64,000 bases of DNA, from the NCBI RefSeq assembly GCF_039523615.1, contig NZ_BAAAFQ010000004.1:744001-808000 (forward strand), given 5' to 3'. Positions 44,586 through 53,854 of the stretch are shown piece after piece. Below the pieces are notes generated by a model. The model saw only the letters and a program-made list of their open reading frames with translations, made no database searches and was not told the origin of the DNA. The position numbers and the translations under genes were made by a program. Each line of letters opens with the position of its first letter. Within the stretch, counting starts at the first letter, position 1. This stretch comes from Psychrosphaera haliotis. Lineage in GTDB: Bacteria > Pseudomonadota > Gammaproteobacteria > Enterobacterales > Alteromonadaceae.

Positions 44586-46529
44586 ATGACTGCTAGCTTG
44601 TATCCCGTTGCGGATTTCGAATATAAACACGACAACGCACTTTCAATGGAAGAGTACAAAGTGCTTTATCAATCTTCTATCAATCACCCAAATGAGTTTT
44701 GGGGCGAACAAGGTTTGCGCCTTGATTGGATGAAGCCATATACCAAAGTAAAAAACACCTCATTTAAAAAAGACAACGTTTCCGTTAAATGGTTTGAAGA
44801 CGGTACGTTAAATGTCAGTGCAAACTGTATTGACCGTCACCTGCCAACTCGCGCTAAAGACACCGCCATTATTTGGGAAGGCGACTCTCCTGGTGTGGAT
44901 AAACGTGTGAGTTATCAAGAATTGCACGACGAAGTTTGTAAGCTGGCCAATGGCCTGAAAAAACTCGGCGTTAAAAAAGGCGACCGTGTCATTATTTATA
45001 TGCCAATGGTGCCTCAAGCTGCCTATGCCATGTTAGCCTGTGCTCGAATTGGCGCTGTGCATTCAGTTGTTTTTGCAGGTTTTTCTCCAAACGCTATTGC
45101 CGACAGAATTATAGATTGTGGTGCTAGCGTTGTTATCACCGCCGATGTAAACAAACGTGGTGGAAAGCCATTACCACTTAAGGAAAACGTTGAAGAAGCG
45201 CTTGAGCGTGAAGACGTTAATTGCATTAAGCACACTGTGGTATTTAACAACGGTGCGCCAATAAATCCGCTAGCAAACACACAAGTATGGTGGCATGACT
45301 TAGTTTCAAACTGCGCCATGACTTGTGAGCCAGAAGAAATGAATGCTGAAGATCCTTTATTTGTGCTTTACACCTCGGGCTCTACAGGTAAACCAAAAGG
45401 CTTAGTTCACACTTCTGGCGGTTATTTAGTGTGGGCGTCAATGACCCACCAAAAGATATTTAATTACACCCCAGGTGAAGTGTATTGGTGTGCCGCCGAT
45501 GTTGGTTGGATTACCGGTCATACTTATATTGTTTACGGGCCACTAGCCAATGGCGCAACAACGGTTATGTTTGAGGGCGTTCCTACGTACCCAGACGAAC
45601 GTAGAATTGGTCAAATTATTGATAAACATCAAATTAGTATTTTGTATACCGCGCCTACCGCTATTAGAGCCTTAATGTGTAAAGGCGATTTAGCCGCACA
45701 AGATTCAACACGCGACTCACTAAGATTACTTGGTACCGTTGGCGAGCCAATAAACCCTGAAGCATGGCAATGGTATTACGAAAAAGTAGGCGAGAAGAAG
45801 TGTCAGATTGTTGATACTTGGTGGCAAACGGAAACGGGTGGCGCGATGATCACGCCGCTTGCTGGTACGACTGATTTAAAACCGGGCTCAGCGACTCTGC
45901 CGTTTTTTGGTGTGCAACCCGCACTCGTCGATAGCGACGGCAATGAATTAGAAGGCGAAGCCGAAGGTAATCTTATCATTAAAGATTCGTGGCCTGGACA
46001 AGCTCGTTCTATTCATGGCGATCACGAGCGTTTTGGTCAAACTTACTTTTCAGCTTACGACAATGTGTATTTCACCGGCGACGGCTGTAAACGTGATGCC
46101 GATGGGTATTACTGGATTACTGGCCGCGTAGATGACGTGTTAAATGTATCTGGTCACCGTTTAGGTACTGCTGAAATTGAAAGCTCGTTAGTGGCACATG
46201 AAAAAGTAGCTGAGGCTGCCGTTGTGGGATATCCGCACGACATTAAAGGCCAAGGCATTTATGTTTATTTAACGCCTATATCGGGTACTGAAATAACGCC
46301 TGAACTGACTAAGTCGGTGCGTGATTGGGTTCGCCATGACTTAAGCCCAATTGCCACGCCAGACATGATTCAGTGGTCACCTGGCTTGCCAAAAACGCGT
46401 TCTGGTAAAATTATGCGTCGTATCTTACGTAAGGTAGCTGCAAATGAGCACGATCAATTAGGTGATATTTCCACCTTGGCAGATCCGAGTGTTGTTGATA
46501 ACATCATTGAAAATAGACTAAATAAATAG
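44586..46529 (+). CDS. acs: Acetyl-CoA synthetase
   Basis: A 647-residue AMP-forming enzyme that activates acetate to acetyl-CoA. The ATP loop is YTSGSTGKPKG (about 262-272). WWQTETGGAMITP, YYWITGRVDDVLNVSGHRLG and the C-terminal KTRSGKIMRRILR (acetylatable lysine) are all present. Length equals E. coli Acs (652). It is followed at 27 bases by crbR on the same strand. Expression is probably controlled by the CrbS/CrbR pair encoded downstream. Confidence 0.98.
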   Translation: MTASLYPVADFEYKHDNALSMEEYKVLYQSSINHPNEFWGEQGLRLDWMKPYTKVKNTSFKKDNVSVKWFEDGTLNVSANCIDRHLPTRAKDTAIIWEGDSPGVDKRVSYQELHDEVCKLANGLKKLGVKKGDRVIIYMPMVPQAAYAMLACARIGAVHSVVFAGFSPNAIADRIIDCGASVVITADVNKRGGKPLPLKENVEEALEREDVNCIKHTVVFNNGAPINPLANTQVWWHDLVSNCAMTCEPEEMNAEDPLFVLYTSGSTGKPKGLVHTSGGYLVWASMTHQKIFNYTPGEVYWCAADVGWITGHTYIVYGPLANGATTVMFEGVPTYPDERRIGQIIDKHQISILYTAPTAIRALMCKGDLAAQDSTRDSLRLLGTVGEPINPEAWQWYYEKVGEKKCQIVDTWWQTETGGAMITPLAGTTDLKPGSATLPFFGVQPALVDSDGNELEGEAEGNLIIKDSWPGQARSIHGDHERFGQTYFSAYDNVYFTGDGCKRDADGYYWITGRVDDVLNVSGHRLGTAEIESSLVAHEKVAEAAVVGYPHDIKGQGIYVYLTPISGTEITPELTKSVRDWVRHDLSPIATPDMIQWSPGLPKTRSGKIMRRILRKVAANEHDQLGDISTLADPSVVDNIIENRLNK

Positions 46530-46556
46530 CAGCTTTTGCTTAGATTCGGCGCACTT

Positions 46557-47207
46557 ATGGCTCACTTTTTAATTGCAGATGATCACCCTTTATTTCGTGA
46601 GGCACTTATTGGTGCCTTGCGTTTGCAATTTGCTGACTTAGAAGTGGCCGAGTCGGATTCGTTAGAATCTACCATTCAACAAATTGATCAAAACCCTGAT
46701 CTTGATTTGGTGCTATTAGACTTACACATGCCGGGCAGTGGTGATCTGTACGGCATTATTCGTATCCGCGAAGACTTCCCTGACATTCCTGTCGCCGTTA
46801 TTTCTGGCTCTGAACAGCTTGATGTGATTTCAAAAGTAATGGGCTTTGGTGCCATGGGATTTATTCCTAAGTCATCACCGTCGGCGCAAATTGCTAATGC
46901 TATTAACTGTATTTTAGAAGGCGATAGCTGGTTACCAGAAGGCATGGCTGGGAAAATTAAAGCGCTAAGCAAGGACGATCTTGATTTAGCCAATAGAGTT
47001 GCTGAACTCACGCCACAACAATACAAAGTGCTTTATTTATTGCACGAAGGTTTGCTGAACAAACAAATTGCCTACGAGTTGCAGGTAACGGAAGCCACCA
47101 TCAAAGCTCACATTACCGCAATATTCCGCAAGCTTGGAATTAACAGCCGCACTCAGGCGGTATTGCTTGCTGAGAAACTCCAACTAACCCCTGTTGAGGC
47201 TGCGTAG
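46557..47207 (+). CDS. crbR: LuxR-type response regulator, CrbR
   Basis: The protein is 216 residues from the ATG at 46557. A TTG-initiated frame starts 21 bases earlier, but the MAHFLIADDHPLFREAL start fits receiver domains. The acidic pocket is ADDHP, and the phosphoacceptor lies in VLLDLHMPG. The C-terminal LuxR helix-turn-helix is QVTEATIKAHITAIFRKLG. Position between acs and a transporter-sensor kinase identifies it as CrbR, the known activator of acs in Vibrio and Pseudomonas. Confidence 0.9.
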   Translation: MAHFLIADDHPLFREALIGALRLQFADLEVAESDSLESTIQQIDQNPDLDLVLLDLHMPGSGDLYGIIRIREDFPDIPVAVISGSEQLDVISKVMGFGAMGFIPKSSPSAQIANAINCILEGDSWLPEGMAGKIKALSKDDLDLANRVAELTPQQYKVLYLLHEGLLNKQIAYELQVTEATIKAHITAIFRKLGINSRTQAVLLAEKLQLTPVEAA

Positions 47208-47283
47208 CTTTTTACCTGCATACCTATTTATACATACCTATCTCTGACTATACAGGTTTGTTTAAATACAGCTTGCTACACAG

Positions 47284-50200
47284 TTATTCTGCGTCCCGTT
47301 GTGCTTTTTGAATAAGGCTTTTTAACCACGACTTTAATGGCGCTGGTTTTAATGGTTTTAACATGTATCTCACCCCAAATGCATCGCACTGCGCTTTTAA
47401 CTCTTCGTCTTTCATGGCTGTCACTAATGCAGCTGGAATGGCATCTTGAAAGTGTGAACGAATTGACTGAATAAGCTCTAAGCCGGTTATGTTTGATGGC
47501 ACTAGCTGATAATCCACCAGCAATACATCGGGCTTAGTACAGCTTGGGTTTGTGCTATCTGGTGCGCAACTGGCTAAAAAGTCACTTACTTGCTCAACAC
47601 TAGAAAAACACAAACACTGGCATTGCCATTTCTCGAGTAAGGTTTTAGTGGCGTCTAGATTTTGAATTTCATCGTCAATGCAAATAACGTTAAGTTGATT
47701 AAATTGACTCGATTCTAATTGCTCAAATTGATTGATTTGCGTGGTTAAACTTTCTGATCCAAGCGGCACAGTAACGCCAAAACACGAACCTTTACCAACC
47801 GTAGATTGCATTTTTATTGGCGACTTAAGTTGTGAACTCATTCTTTCCACCACACTAAGTCCAAGCCCTAAACCTTTGGCGCTACCAGTATGCGTGCGGT
47901 AAAAGGCGTCAAATACACGGCTGTGTTCAGACGATGAAATGCCCTCACCTGTGTCCCATACTTCTATTCTTATACCTTGGCCGGCTTTTCGTAAGCCAAT
48001 TAAAACCTTACCTGAGCCGGTATACTTCACCGCGTTCGATAAAAAGTTTTGTAATATTCGACGTAAATAAGTGGCATCACTGTGAACCGTCACATCTTGC
48101 CAATGTTGCACAAACTCCAATTGTTTGTCAGCGCATTGTGCCGAAATCTCATCACATAGCGGCTTTAATACTGTGCTTAATTTAAAGTGACTAAAGCTTG
48201 GTTTAAGCGCGCCTTGTTCTAGTTTCGAAATTTCCAACAGCGTTGATAGTAAGTCTTCCATTGCCGACAGCGACTGATCCACTTTGTTTAACGTACCGTG
48301 TTGTTCTTGGTTTAACGCGTCTTCACTTAATGACGACAAGTACAAACGGGCGGCATTTAAAGGTTGTAATACATCGTGGCTGGCGAGCGCTAAAAATCGA
48401 GTTTTAGAGGCATTGGCTTCATCAGCTTCTTGTTTGGCTTTTTTCAGCTCTACGGATATCTCACTAATTTCATTAACACGTCGCTGCACCGTATCCGTTA
48501 AATTAATGTTGGCGTCTTTAAGTGCTTTTTCCGTTTCTATAAAGCCGGTAATGTCGTTAAAACTGGTAACAAATCCTCCATTTGGTAATGGATTGCCCAC
48601 CATTTCTATAACCTTACCGTCGGCACGGCGTCTAATAAAGGTATGGCTTTGGCCGCTTTTTAAATGCGACAAACGTTTGCTAACCAGCTCATCCACTTCG
48701 CCATAACCACATTCACCGCGCTCAGCGTTAAACCGAATGAGTTGCTCTATTGGCAAGCCTACTTGCACCATATGATCAGGGTAATCAAATAACTCCAAAT
48801 AACGTTTATTCCACGCTACCAAATTTAAGTCGTTGTCCACCACGCTAATGCCTTGGCTTAGATTTTCTAACGAGCTAAATAATATGGCTTGGTTATTTTT
48901 TAAAGCTTGAGTGGTGTCATCAAAAAAGTTAACCACGTCTTCTACATCTAGCTGCTTGCCCGACAATACAATGTTAACTAATGATTGCGCAGACGAGGCA
49001 CCTAACACACCACCAAGCATACGTTCGCAGTAATTCACAAACTGATGCGTAAGTTCATCGTTATCATCCAACGTTAGCTTGTTTTCCTGTTCATATTCCA
49101 GCAACAACTGATCGCTGCGCTCATTGCCTAAAAAGGTCATCAATAAGTCGTTTAAGTCTTTTACTTTGGCTTGCGTATGACGAAGTTTTTGAGCTGACAA
49201 ATCAGCTCGTTTATTTGGATGAACAAACGCCGTCGCTTGAATTTTATCGATTAAACGTTCATTGGCGAATATTGAAAATAAGTAATAACCCAGCGAATTG
49301 GCAATTAAAGAGATGATCACACCTTGGCTAATAACCGAACTGTGACTACCTGCATCATAAGAAGAAGCGAGCGGCATCAACAGGAACATTAACCAACTTA
49401 AAAAGCCCATTAAGAGTCCAGCGTAAACTCCGTTTGCATGGCCTTTTCGCCAATATAAGCCACCTAAAATTGGCGGTAACAATTGGATTACTAAAGAAAA
49501 GGCGATGAGACCTATGTTGTGTAACGAGGTTTCTTTGGCCCAAACAAAATAATAAGCAAAAGACAAAAATAGAATAGCGCCAATGGTGACTTGTCGTAAC
49601 TGAACAATACGGTGTTGGTATTTACCCTCAGCCAATATTTTTTGTTGTTCACGTTTTAAAACTAACGGCATAAATACGTCATTGGTGATCATCGTACTTA
49701 ACGTCAACGTGGCCACAATGATCATGGCACTGGCGGCAGAAATACCACCAATAAATACCAACAATGTTGCCCATTCATTACCTGCAAATAGCGGTAATTG
49801 CATGGTAAAAATGTCTCTACTAACACCACTATTTGCTAAAAAGTGATTCCCTGCGGTGGCAATAGGCACAATGGCAATAATCGTTAGCAATAAATACAGC
49901 GGGAATAACCAACGTGCCGTGTTTAAATTTCGTTTATCTGAGTTGTCCACCACCATGACGTGGAACTGTCGTGGTAAACACAAAATGGCGGCAGCAGCCA
50001 TAAAGGTTTGTACTAAAAAGTCGGTTGTGATCATGGTTGACCACTGCCACTGCGAGGTTACTATTTCTGGATTTAGTGTGGTGTTTATTGTGTTAGTTGT
50101 TGTGTTACTTATCGTGGAGTCCGTTAATAACATGTAGGCGATAACTGCAGAAATAACTAAGCCAATTAACTTAAAAATGGATTCAAAGGCGATGGCAAAT

Positions 50201-50760
50201 ATTAATCCAGAGCGATATTCCGTTACGTCGGCTTTTCTGGCGCCATACAAAATCGCAAATAGCGCAATAACAAACGTCGCCACTAATGCAGAAGTCGCTT
50301 GCTCGGATTCGATATTAGAAATAACGGAAAACGCACTAAAGCTGGCGTTAATGGCTTTTAGCTGCAGCGCTATATAAGGAATAATAGCGAGCGTTGCAAT
50401 GATAGTGACAATAAGCGCCGTTTGTTGGCGTTTGCCGTAACGTGACGATATGAAGTCGGCAACGGAAGTAACATTCTGCTTTTTACTCACCGTGACCAGT
50501 TTTGCCAAAATAGGATAACCAAAGGTGAACAATAAAATTGGCCCTAATAAAATAGGAAGAAACTGCCAACCTTGAGTTGAAGCGGTTCCAACCGCGCCAA
50601 AGTAGGTCCAACTGGTGCAATAAATACCTAAGGCTAAACTATAAATGACTGGGTGATGCGTTACTTTTTGCGATAACGCGCCACCTTTGTCGCCCCATCT
50701 GGCCAGCATAAACATGATGCCAACGTAAACAATGGAAGCAGCAAATATAGCAAAAGTCAT
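47284..50760 (-). CDS. crbS: Hybrid sensor kinase with sodium-solute symporter domain, CrbS
   Basis: A 1158-residue inner-membrane protein. Residues 1-~510 form a SLC5/SSS transporter domain of about 13 segments (FGAVGTASTQGWQFLP, AILYGARKADVTEYRSG). A PAS domain follows (SQGISVVDNDLNLVAWN), then the HisKA box LALASHDVLQPLNAARL with the phospho-His, the ATPase boxes FLSNAVKYTG and GLGLGLSVV, and a C-terminal receiver (VICIDDE, VLLVDYQLV). This is the CrbS layout. It faces crbR convergently, and its first 4 bases overlap the exonuclease gene. Confidence 0.93.
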   Translation of the reverse strand: MTFAIFAASIVYVGIMFMLARWGDKGGALSQKVTHHPVIYSLALGIYCTSWTYFGAVGTASTQGWQFLPILLGPILLFTFGYPILAKLVTVSKKQNVTSVADFISSRYGKRQQTALIVTIIATLAIIPYIALQLKAINASFSAFSVISNIESEQATSALVATFVIALFAILYGARKADVTEYRSGLIFAIAFESIFKLIGLVISAVIAYMLLTDSTISNTTTNTINTTLNPEIVTSQWQWSTMITTDFLVQTFMAAAAILCLPRQFHVMVVDNSDKRNLNTARWLFPLYLLLTIIAIVPIATAGNHFLANSGVSRDIFTMQLPLFAGNEWATLLVFIGGISAASAMIIVATLTLSTMITNDVFMPLVLKREQQKILAEGKYQHRIVQLRQVTIGAILFLSFAYYFVWAKETSLHNIGLIAFSLVIQLLPPILGGLYWRKGHANGVYAGLLMGFLSWLMFLLMPLASSYDAGSHSSVISQGVIISLIANSLGYYLFSIFANERLIDKIQATAFVHPNKRADLSAQKLRHTQAKVKDLNDLLMTFLGNERSDQLLLEYEQENKLTLDDNDELTHQFVNYCERMLGGVLGASSAQSLVNIVLSGKQLDVEDVVNFFDDTTQALKNNQAILFSSLENLSQGISVVDNDLNLVAWNKRYLELFDYPDHMVQVGLPIEQLIRFNAERGECGYGEVDELVSKRLSHLKSGQSHTFIRRRADGKVIEMVGNPLPNGGFVTSFNDITGFIETEKALKDANINLTDTVQRRVNEISEISVELKKAKQEADEANASKTRFLALASHDVLQPLNAARLYLSSLSEDALNQEQHGTLNKVDQSLSAMEDLLSTLLEISKLEQGALKPSFSHFKLSTVLKPLCDEISAQCADKQLEFVQHWQDVTVHSDATYLRRILQNFLSNAVKYTGSGKVLIGLRKAGQGIRIEVWDTGEGISSSEHSRVFDAFYRTHTGSAKGLGLGLSVVERMSSQLKSPIKMQSTVGKGSCFGVTVPLGSESLTTQINQFEQLESSQFNQLNVICIDDEIQNLDATKTLLEKWQCQCLCFSSVEQVSDFLASCAPDSTNPSCTKPDVLLVDYQLVPSNITGLELIQSIRSHFQDAIPAALVTAMKDEELKAQCDAFGVRYMLKPLKPAPLKSWLKSLIQKAQRDAE

Positions 50761-51512
50761 ATTACATCCTTTAAGGTTAATGACGTTAAATCGCGTTGAG
50801 ACATCATTGCTAAATAAAGCTCCGCTGTCGCTATCGCATCGCCTAGAGCGTTATGCGCTGTATGGTTTGGTAAATAAAAACGCTGTCGAAGATTTTTTAA
50901 CGTTAGGTCTCGCGGTTCAATAATAAAGCCTTTTTTACGCAGTGACTGATTCGCTAATAACAAGGTATCAACCATGACAAACGGCGGTTTAATGCCGTAT
51001 AAATGCAAACAAGCTTTTGTTAAAAAGTAACGTTCTATTTTATTAAAATGCACCAACATTACTTTACCAGCTAACTTTAATAACAGGTCGTTTACAACGA
51101 GCTCTAAGCTTTCTCCCTGCTGGCTTTCTTGCTCCGTAATTTGATGAATACAAACATTATCATGTTCTAACTGTTGTTCAACATCAATAACTTGGTGATA
51201 TCGTTGTGCCAGTTTAATTTGATTGCCTAACATGTTTACACAGCCAACACTGAGTAGCTTATTGCGATTTGCATCTAGCCCCGTTGTTTCAAAATCTACC
51301 GCCACCATTGGCAATTCCATTAATGACGTAGATAAGTCTGGTAGCGGTGTTGATAAATACGCCCTGATGCCCGCATAAATATCGGTTTCTAGATCAGCTA
51401 AGTCTTCGTCGGGTAACGTGTGAGCCAACATGTCTTTAAACTGCTCGTTTAGCACTTGCCTCTGTTGTTCAAACTTTTGTTTTTGCGGCGTAAAAAAGTT
51501 CTTCAAATTCAT
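50757..51512 (-). CDS. DnaQ-like 3'-5' exonuclease
   Basis: About 251 residues. Exo I is VAVDFETTGLDANRNKLLSVG, with the first DxE pair; Exo II lies in LVHFNKIERYFL; Exo III is HNALGDAIATAELY. These are the DEDDh residues of the DnaQ fold. A GTG and an ATG are adjacent at the start (51515/51512), overlapping or abutting the upstream stop. The gene sits between the CBS/nucleotidyltransferase gene and crbS with end-to-start overlaps, so they share a transcript. This neighbourhood is common for acetate clusters. Confidence 0.88.
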   Translation of the reverse strand: MNLKNFFTPQKQKFEQQRQVLNEQFKDMLAHTLPDEDLADLETDIYAGIRAYLSTPLPDLSTSLMELPMVAVDFETTGLDANRNKLLSVGCVNMLGNQIKLAQRYHQVIDVEQQLEHDNVCIHQITEQESQQGESLELVVNDLLLKLAGKVMLVHFNKIERYFLTKACLHLYGIKPPFVMVDTLLLANQSLRKKGFIIEPRDLTLKNLRQRFYLPNHTAHNALGDAIATAELYLAMMSQRDLTSLTLKDVI

Positions 51513-51514
51513 CA

Positions 51515-53365
51515 CTAATACACCACTTGCCTTGAATCTTGTAACTCTTTAATAACCCTAAATGCGTCCTTCAAATGACTTCGCTGCAATCTTGATATGT
51601 CTTTGGGCGACAAAAAGTTACTTGGTTTTTTCTGCTGTTGTATTTGCAATGCGTTGAGTTCTAAACGCAACTGAATAAGAAATTCGTATGCCGCTATCAG
51701 GCTTCGCCCTGCTTGTTTTGACAATATGTGACTGCCTTTTGCAGCCTGTAGCCGATCAAGAGTGGAGTTTTCTTCAATGCCTAATGCTAAGGCGTAAATG
51801 CGAGCTAAATCAACAATAGGCGCGATGGCGTTGTGCTTTAAGTCCATGGTGGATTTGTTTTCACCTGAAGAAATAAGAACAAAGTCTCTGAAAAAACCTA
51901 GAGGCGGTTTATTGCCAATGGCGTTGCGGCTCAAATGTGCAATAAACAGTGTGCTCTGCTGAGTCATTTTTAATATGCGGTGTTTTATATTCAGCAGCAA
52001 TGTTTTGTCACCATAAACTACGTCTAAATCAAAAAATACGCTGCTATTTAACAAGGCTTGAGGACTTGGCGACGATACCCACTTTTCAAAATATTGTTGC
52101 CACTGTTTGGCTCTTTGGCACCAGTTGGGATTACTCGCCATAATATTCCCTGGGCAATAAATAAACCCACATTCGTTTAAGCCATCACAAACATAGTCCG
52201 CCAGCTCAGCAAACCACTGCTTGTCTGCTTCAGTGGCGTCATCACTATATACAATGGCATTGTCTTGATCGGAAAAGGCCAATTGCTCACTGCGCGCTAA
52301 AGATCCCGCACACAACCATGCAAACGGCACGGATGGCGAACCCAGTTTCTGCTCCGCCAATTGAATTAAACGTGTGGTGATGCCTCTCGACAAGGCACTA
52401 ATACTTTTAGCGATGGGGGCCGCTGCAATACCAAGCTTAGTTAAATTAACCTGCAGTTGAGGCAACATTTGACCAATTCGAGCTAACTCAGAAACCGACG
52501 TTGCTTTACGGATTGCACTGGTTAAATGCGCGGCATTTTGCCCTTCTTTATGCATTAAGTCAGTTAGCGTTAACATACCGTATAACTTACCAGATTTAGT
52601 TACAGGCAGATGATGTATGCCCTGTTCTATCATGGTTAACAAACCATCAAAGGCTATTTGTTCGGCTTCAATGGTTAGCATATCTGTGGTCATGATTTTA
52701 TTAACCGACGTGGTTAATTCTAAACCTGCAGCAACGGCTCTTGAGCGAATGTCTTTGTCGGTAATGATGCCTACATGGGCGTCTTGCTTAGTGATCACTA
52801 AACTTGAGTAACCCAGCTCTGTCATTTTAATGGCCGCTGACTGTATAGACTCCAAATGGTCGATGGTGGCGGCAGGCGTATGAGCAAATTCTTCAACCGT
52901 CATGCTATTTAAAGGCGACGCGCTCAATTCGTTAATCTGTTGTATCGCAACGGAGTCGTGGATACGTTGATTAGGATCTTTTAACCAGTGCGAAATAATG
53001 TCTGGGTAATCGGCCAAGGCCATCTTCATTTCGTTCAAAGGCACGCTGTAAACTAAAGCATCTTCGTCCACCAGCCAGCTTTTTTGCTGATTAGAAAAGT
53101 CCACATTATTGATGACGATCACATCGCCTTCGCCATATTTAGAACGAATAGCGTCTTTTACTTTTTGTTGGACTATGCCTTTTCGGACCACCACAAAAAC
53201 ACCGCTTTGCCGTGCGCTTGAAAACGCAGTTTGTAAGCTGTCGTGCTGCCTTAAATAATTTATAGAGAAGAGTGAAACCAAGGAAACAAGGGCGGTTTTT
53301 GGTAACTGATCAAAGGGGGGAATTTGCCCAATAAAGTCAATTTGTTCGCTAAGATCAACACTCAT
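51515..53365 (-). CDS. cNMP-binding-like/CBS/DUF294 nucleotidyltransferase-like protein
   Basis: A 616-residue protein. Residues ~10-140 resemble a cyclic-nucleotide-binding domain (GVFVVVRKGIVQQKV). Two CBS motifs follow (about 160-280: GYSSLVITKQDAHVGIITDKDIRSR and GIHHLPVTKSGKLYGMLTLTDL). Then comes a nucleotidyltransferase-fold domain with CAGSLARSEQLAFSDQDNAIVYSD, the G-S-x-x-R-x-E-x-x-x-x-S-D-x-D pattern. The exact activity is not established. It is first in the transcript with the exonuclease and crbS, divergent from DUF4212-actP. Confidence 0.88.
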   Translation of the reverse strand: MSVDLSEQIDFIGQIPPFDQLPKTALVSLVSLFSINYLRQHDSLQTAFSSARQSGVFVVVRKGIVQQKVKDAIRSKYGEGDVIVINNVDFSNQQKSWLVDEDALVYSVPLNEMKMALADYPDIISHWLKDPNQRIHDSVAIQQINELSASPLNSMTVEEFAHTPAATIDHLESIQSAAIKMTELGYSSLVITKQDAHVGIITDKDIRSRAVAAGLELTTSVNKIMTTDMLTIEAEQIAFDGLLTMIEQGIHHLPVTKSGKLYGMLTLTDLMHKEGQNAAHLTSAIRKATSVSELARIGQMLPQLQVNLTKLGIAAAPIAKSISALSRGITTRLIQLAEQKLGSPSVPFAWLCAGSLARSEQLAFSDQDNAIVYSDDATEADKQWFAELADYVCDGLNECGFIYCPGNIMASNPNWCQRAKQWQQYFEKWVSSPSPQALLNSSVFFDLDVVYGDKTLLLNIKHRILKMTQQSTLFIAHLSRNAIGNKPPLGFFRDFVLISSGENKSTMDLKHNAIAPIVDLARIYALALGIEENSTLDRLQAAKGSHILSKQAGRSLIAAYEFLIQLRLELNALQIQQQKKPSNFLSPKDISRLQRSHLKDAFRVIKELQDSRQVVY

Positions 53366-53450
53366 GTCTGTCCCTTTGAAATTATTTTTGTTCTTTAGCC
53401 TACTGTTTTAGGCGCTTTGCGAGCAAATGGCAACGAATATCTGACCACCT

Positions 53451-53469
53451 TAGACTAAAGTTTAATACC
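53451..53469 (+). promoter_or_regulatory. Candidate regulatory element upstream of DUF4212-actP
   Basis: TAGACTAAAG (53451-53460) followed by TTTAATACC matches, inverted and then direct, the acs upstream element at 44487-44516. It sits 133 bases before the GTG of the DUF4212 gene, in the divergent promoter region. A CrbR site is inferred, not shown. Confidence 0.45.
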
Positions 53470-53602
53470 GTTGTTGAACCCCTTCTTGCTAACTTAGGCT
53501 CAGTCATTTGTATATCGATTAGATGTCAAACAGCAATTGGGTGGGCGACGGTTGATGTACAAATTCTAACTTTGTTTAACAAAGATTAATTTGGAGCATG
53601 TC

Positions 53603-53854
53603 GTGGAACATAAAACAACATATTGGCAGGAAAATCTGCGCTTAATATTTATATGCCTCATCATATGGTTTGTTGTCTCATATGGATTTGGCATTTTGCT
53701 GGTTGAACAACTCAACGAATTTAGACTTGGTGGTTACAAACTTGGATTTTGGTTTGCACAACAAGGATCTATTTACACATTTGTTGGTTTAGTTTTTTGG
53801 TATACAAGGCAAATGAATAAACTTGATGCCAAATACAAGGTGGAGGACGAATAA
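53603..53854 (+). CDS. DUF4212 small membrane subunit of an acetate/solute symporter
   Basis: An 83-residue protein with two membrane segments (about 13-33 and 50-68). It contains the family's YWQENLRL start and FWFAQQGSIYTFVGLVFWYT core. A GTG at 53603, with GGAG six bases upstream, is the best start; the frame is open to a TTG at 53591. Its TAA overlaps the ATG of the symporter by one base. DUF4212 proteins accompany sodium/solute symporters and probably act as accessory subunits. Confidence 0.9.
   Translation: MEHKTTYWQENLRLIFICLIIWFVVSYGFGILLVEQLNEFRLGGYKLGFWFAQQGSIYTFVGLVFWYTRQMNKLDAKYKVEDE

Noticed and set aside
47284..50760. Possibility that the SSS domain is simply a proline transporter (PutP)
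   Set aside because: PAS, HisKA, ATPase and receiver domains are fused in frame, and the acs/crbR context fits CrbS.
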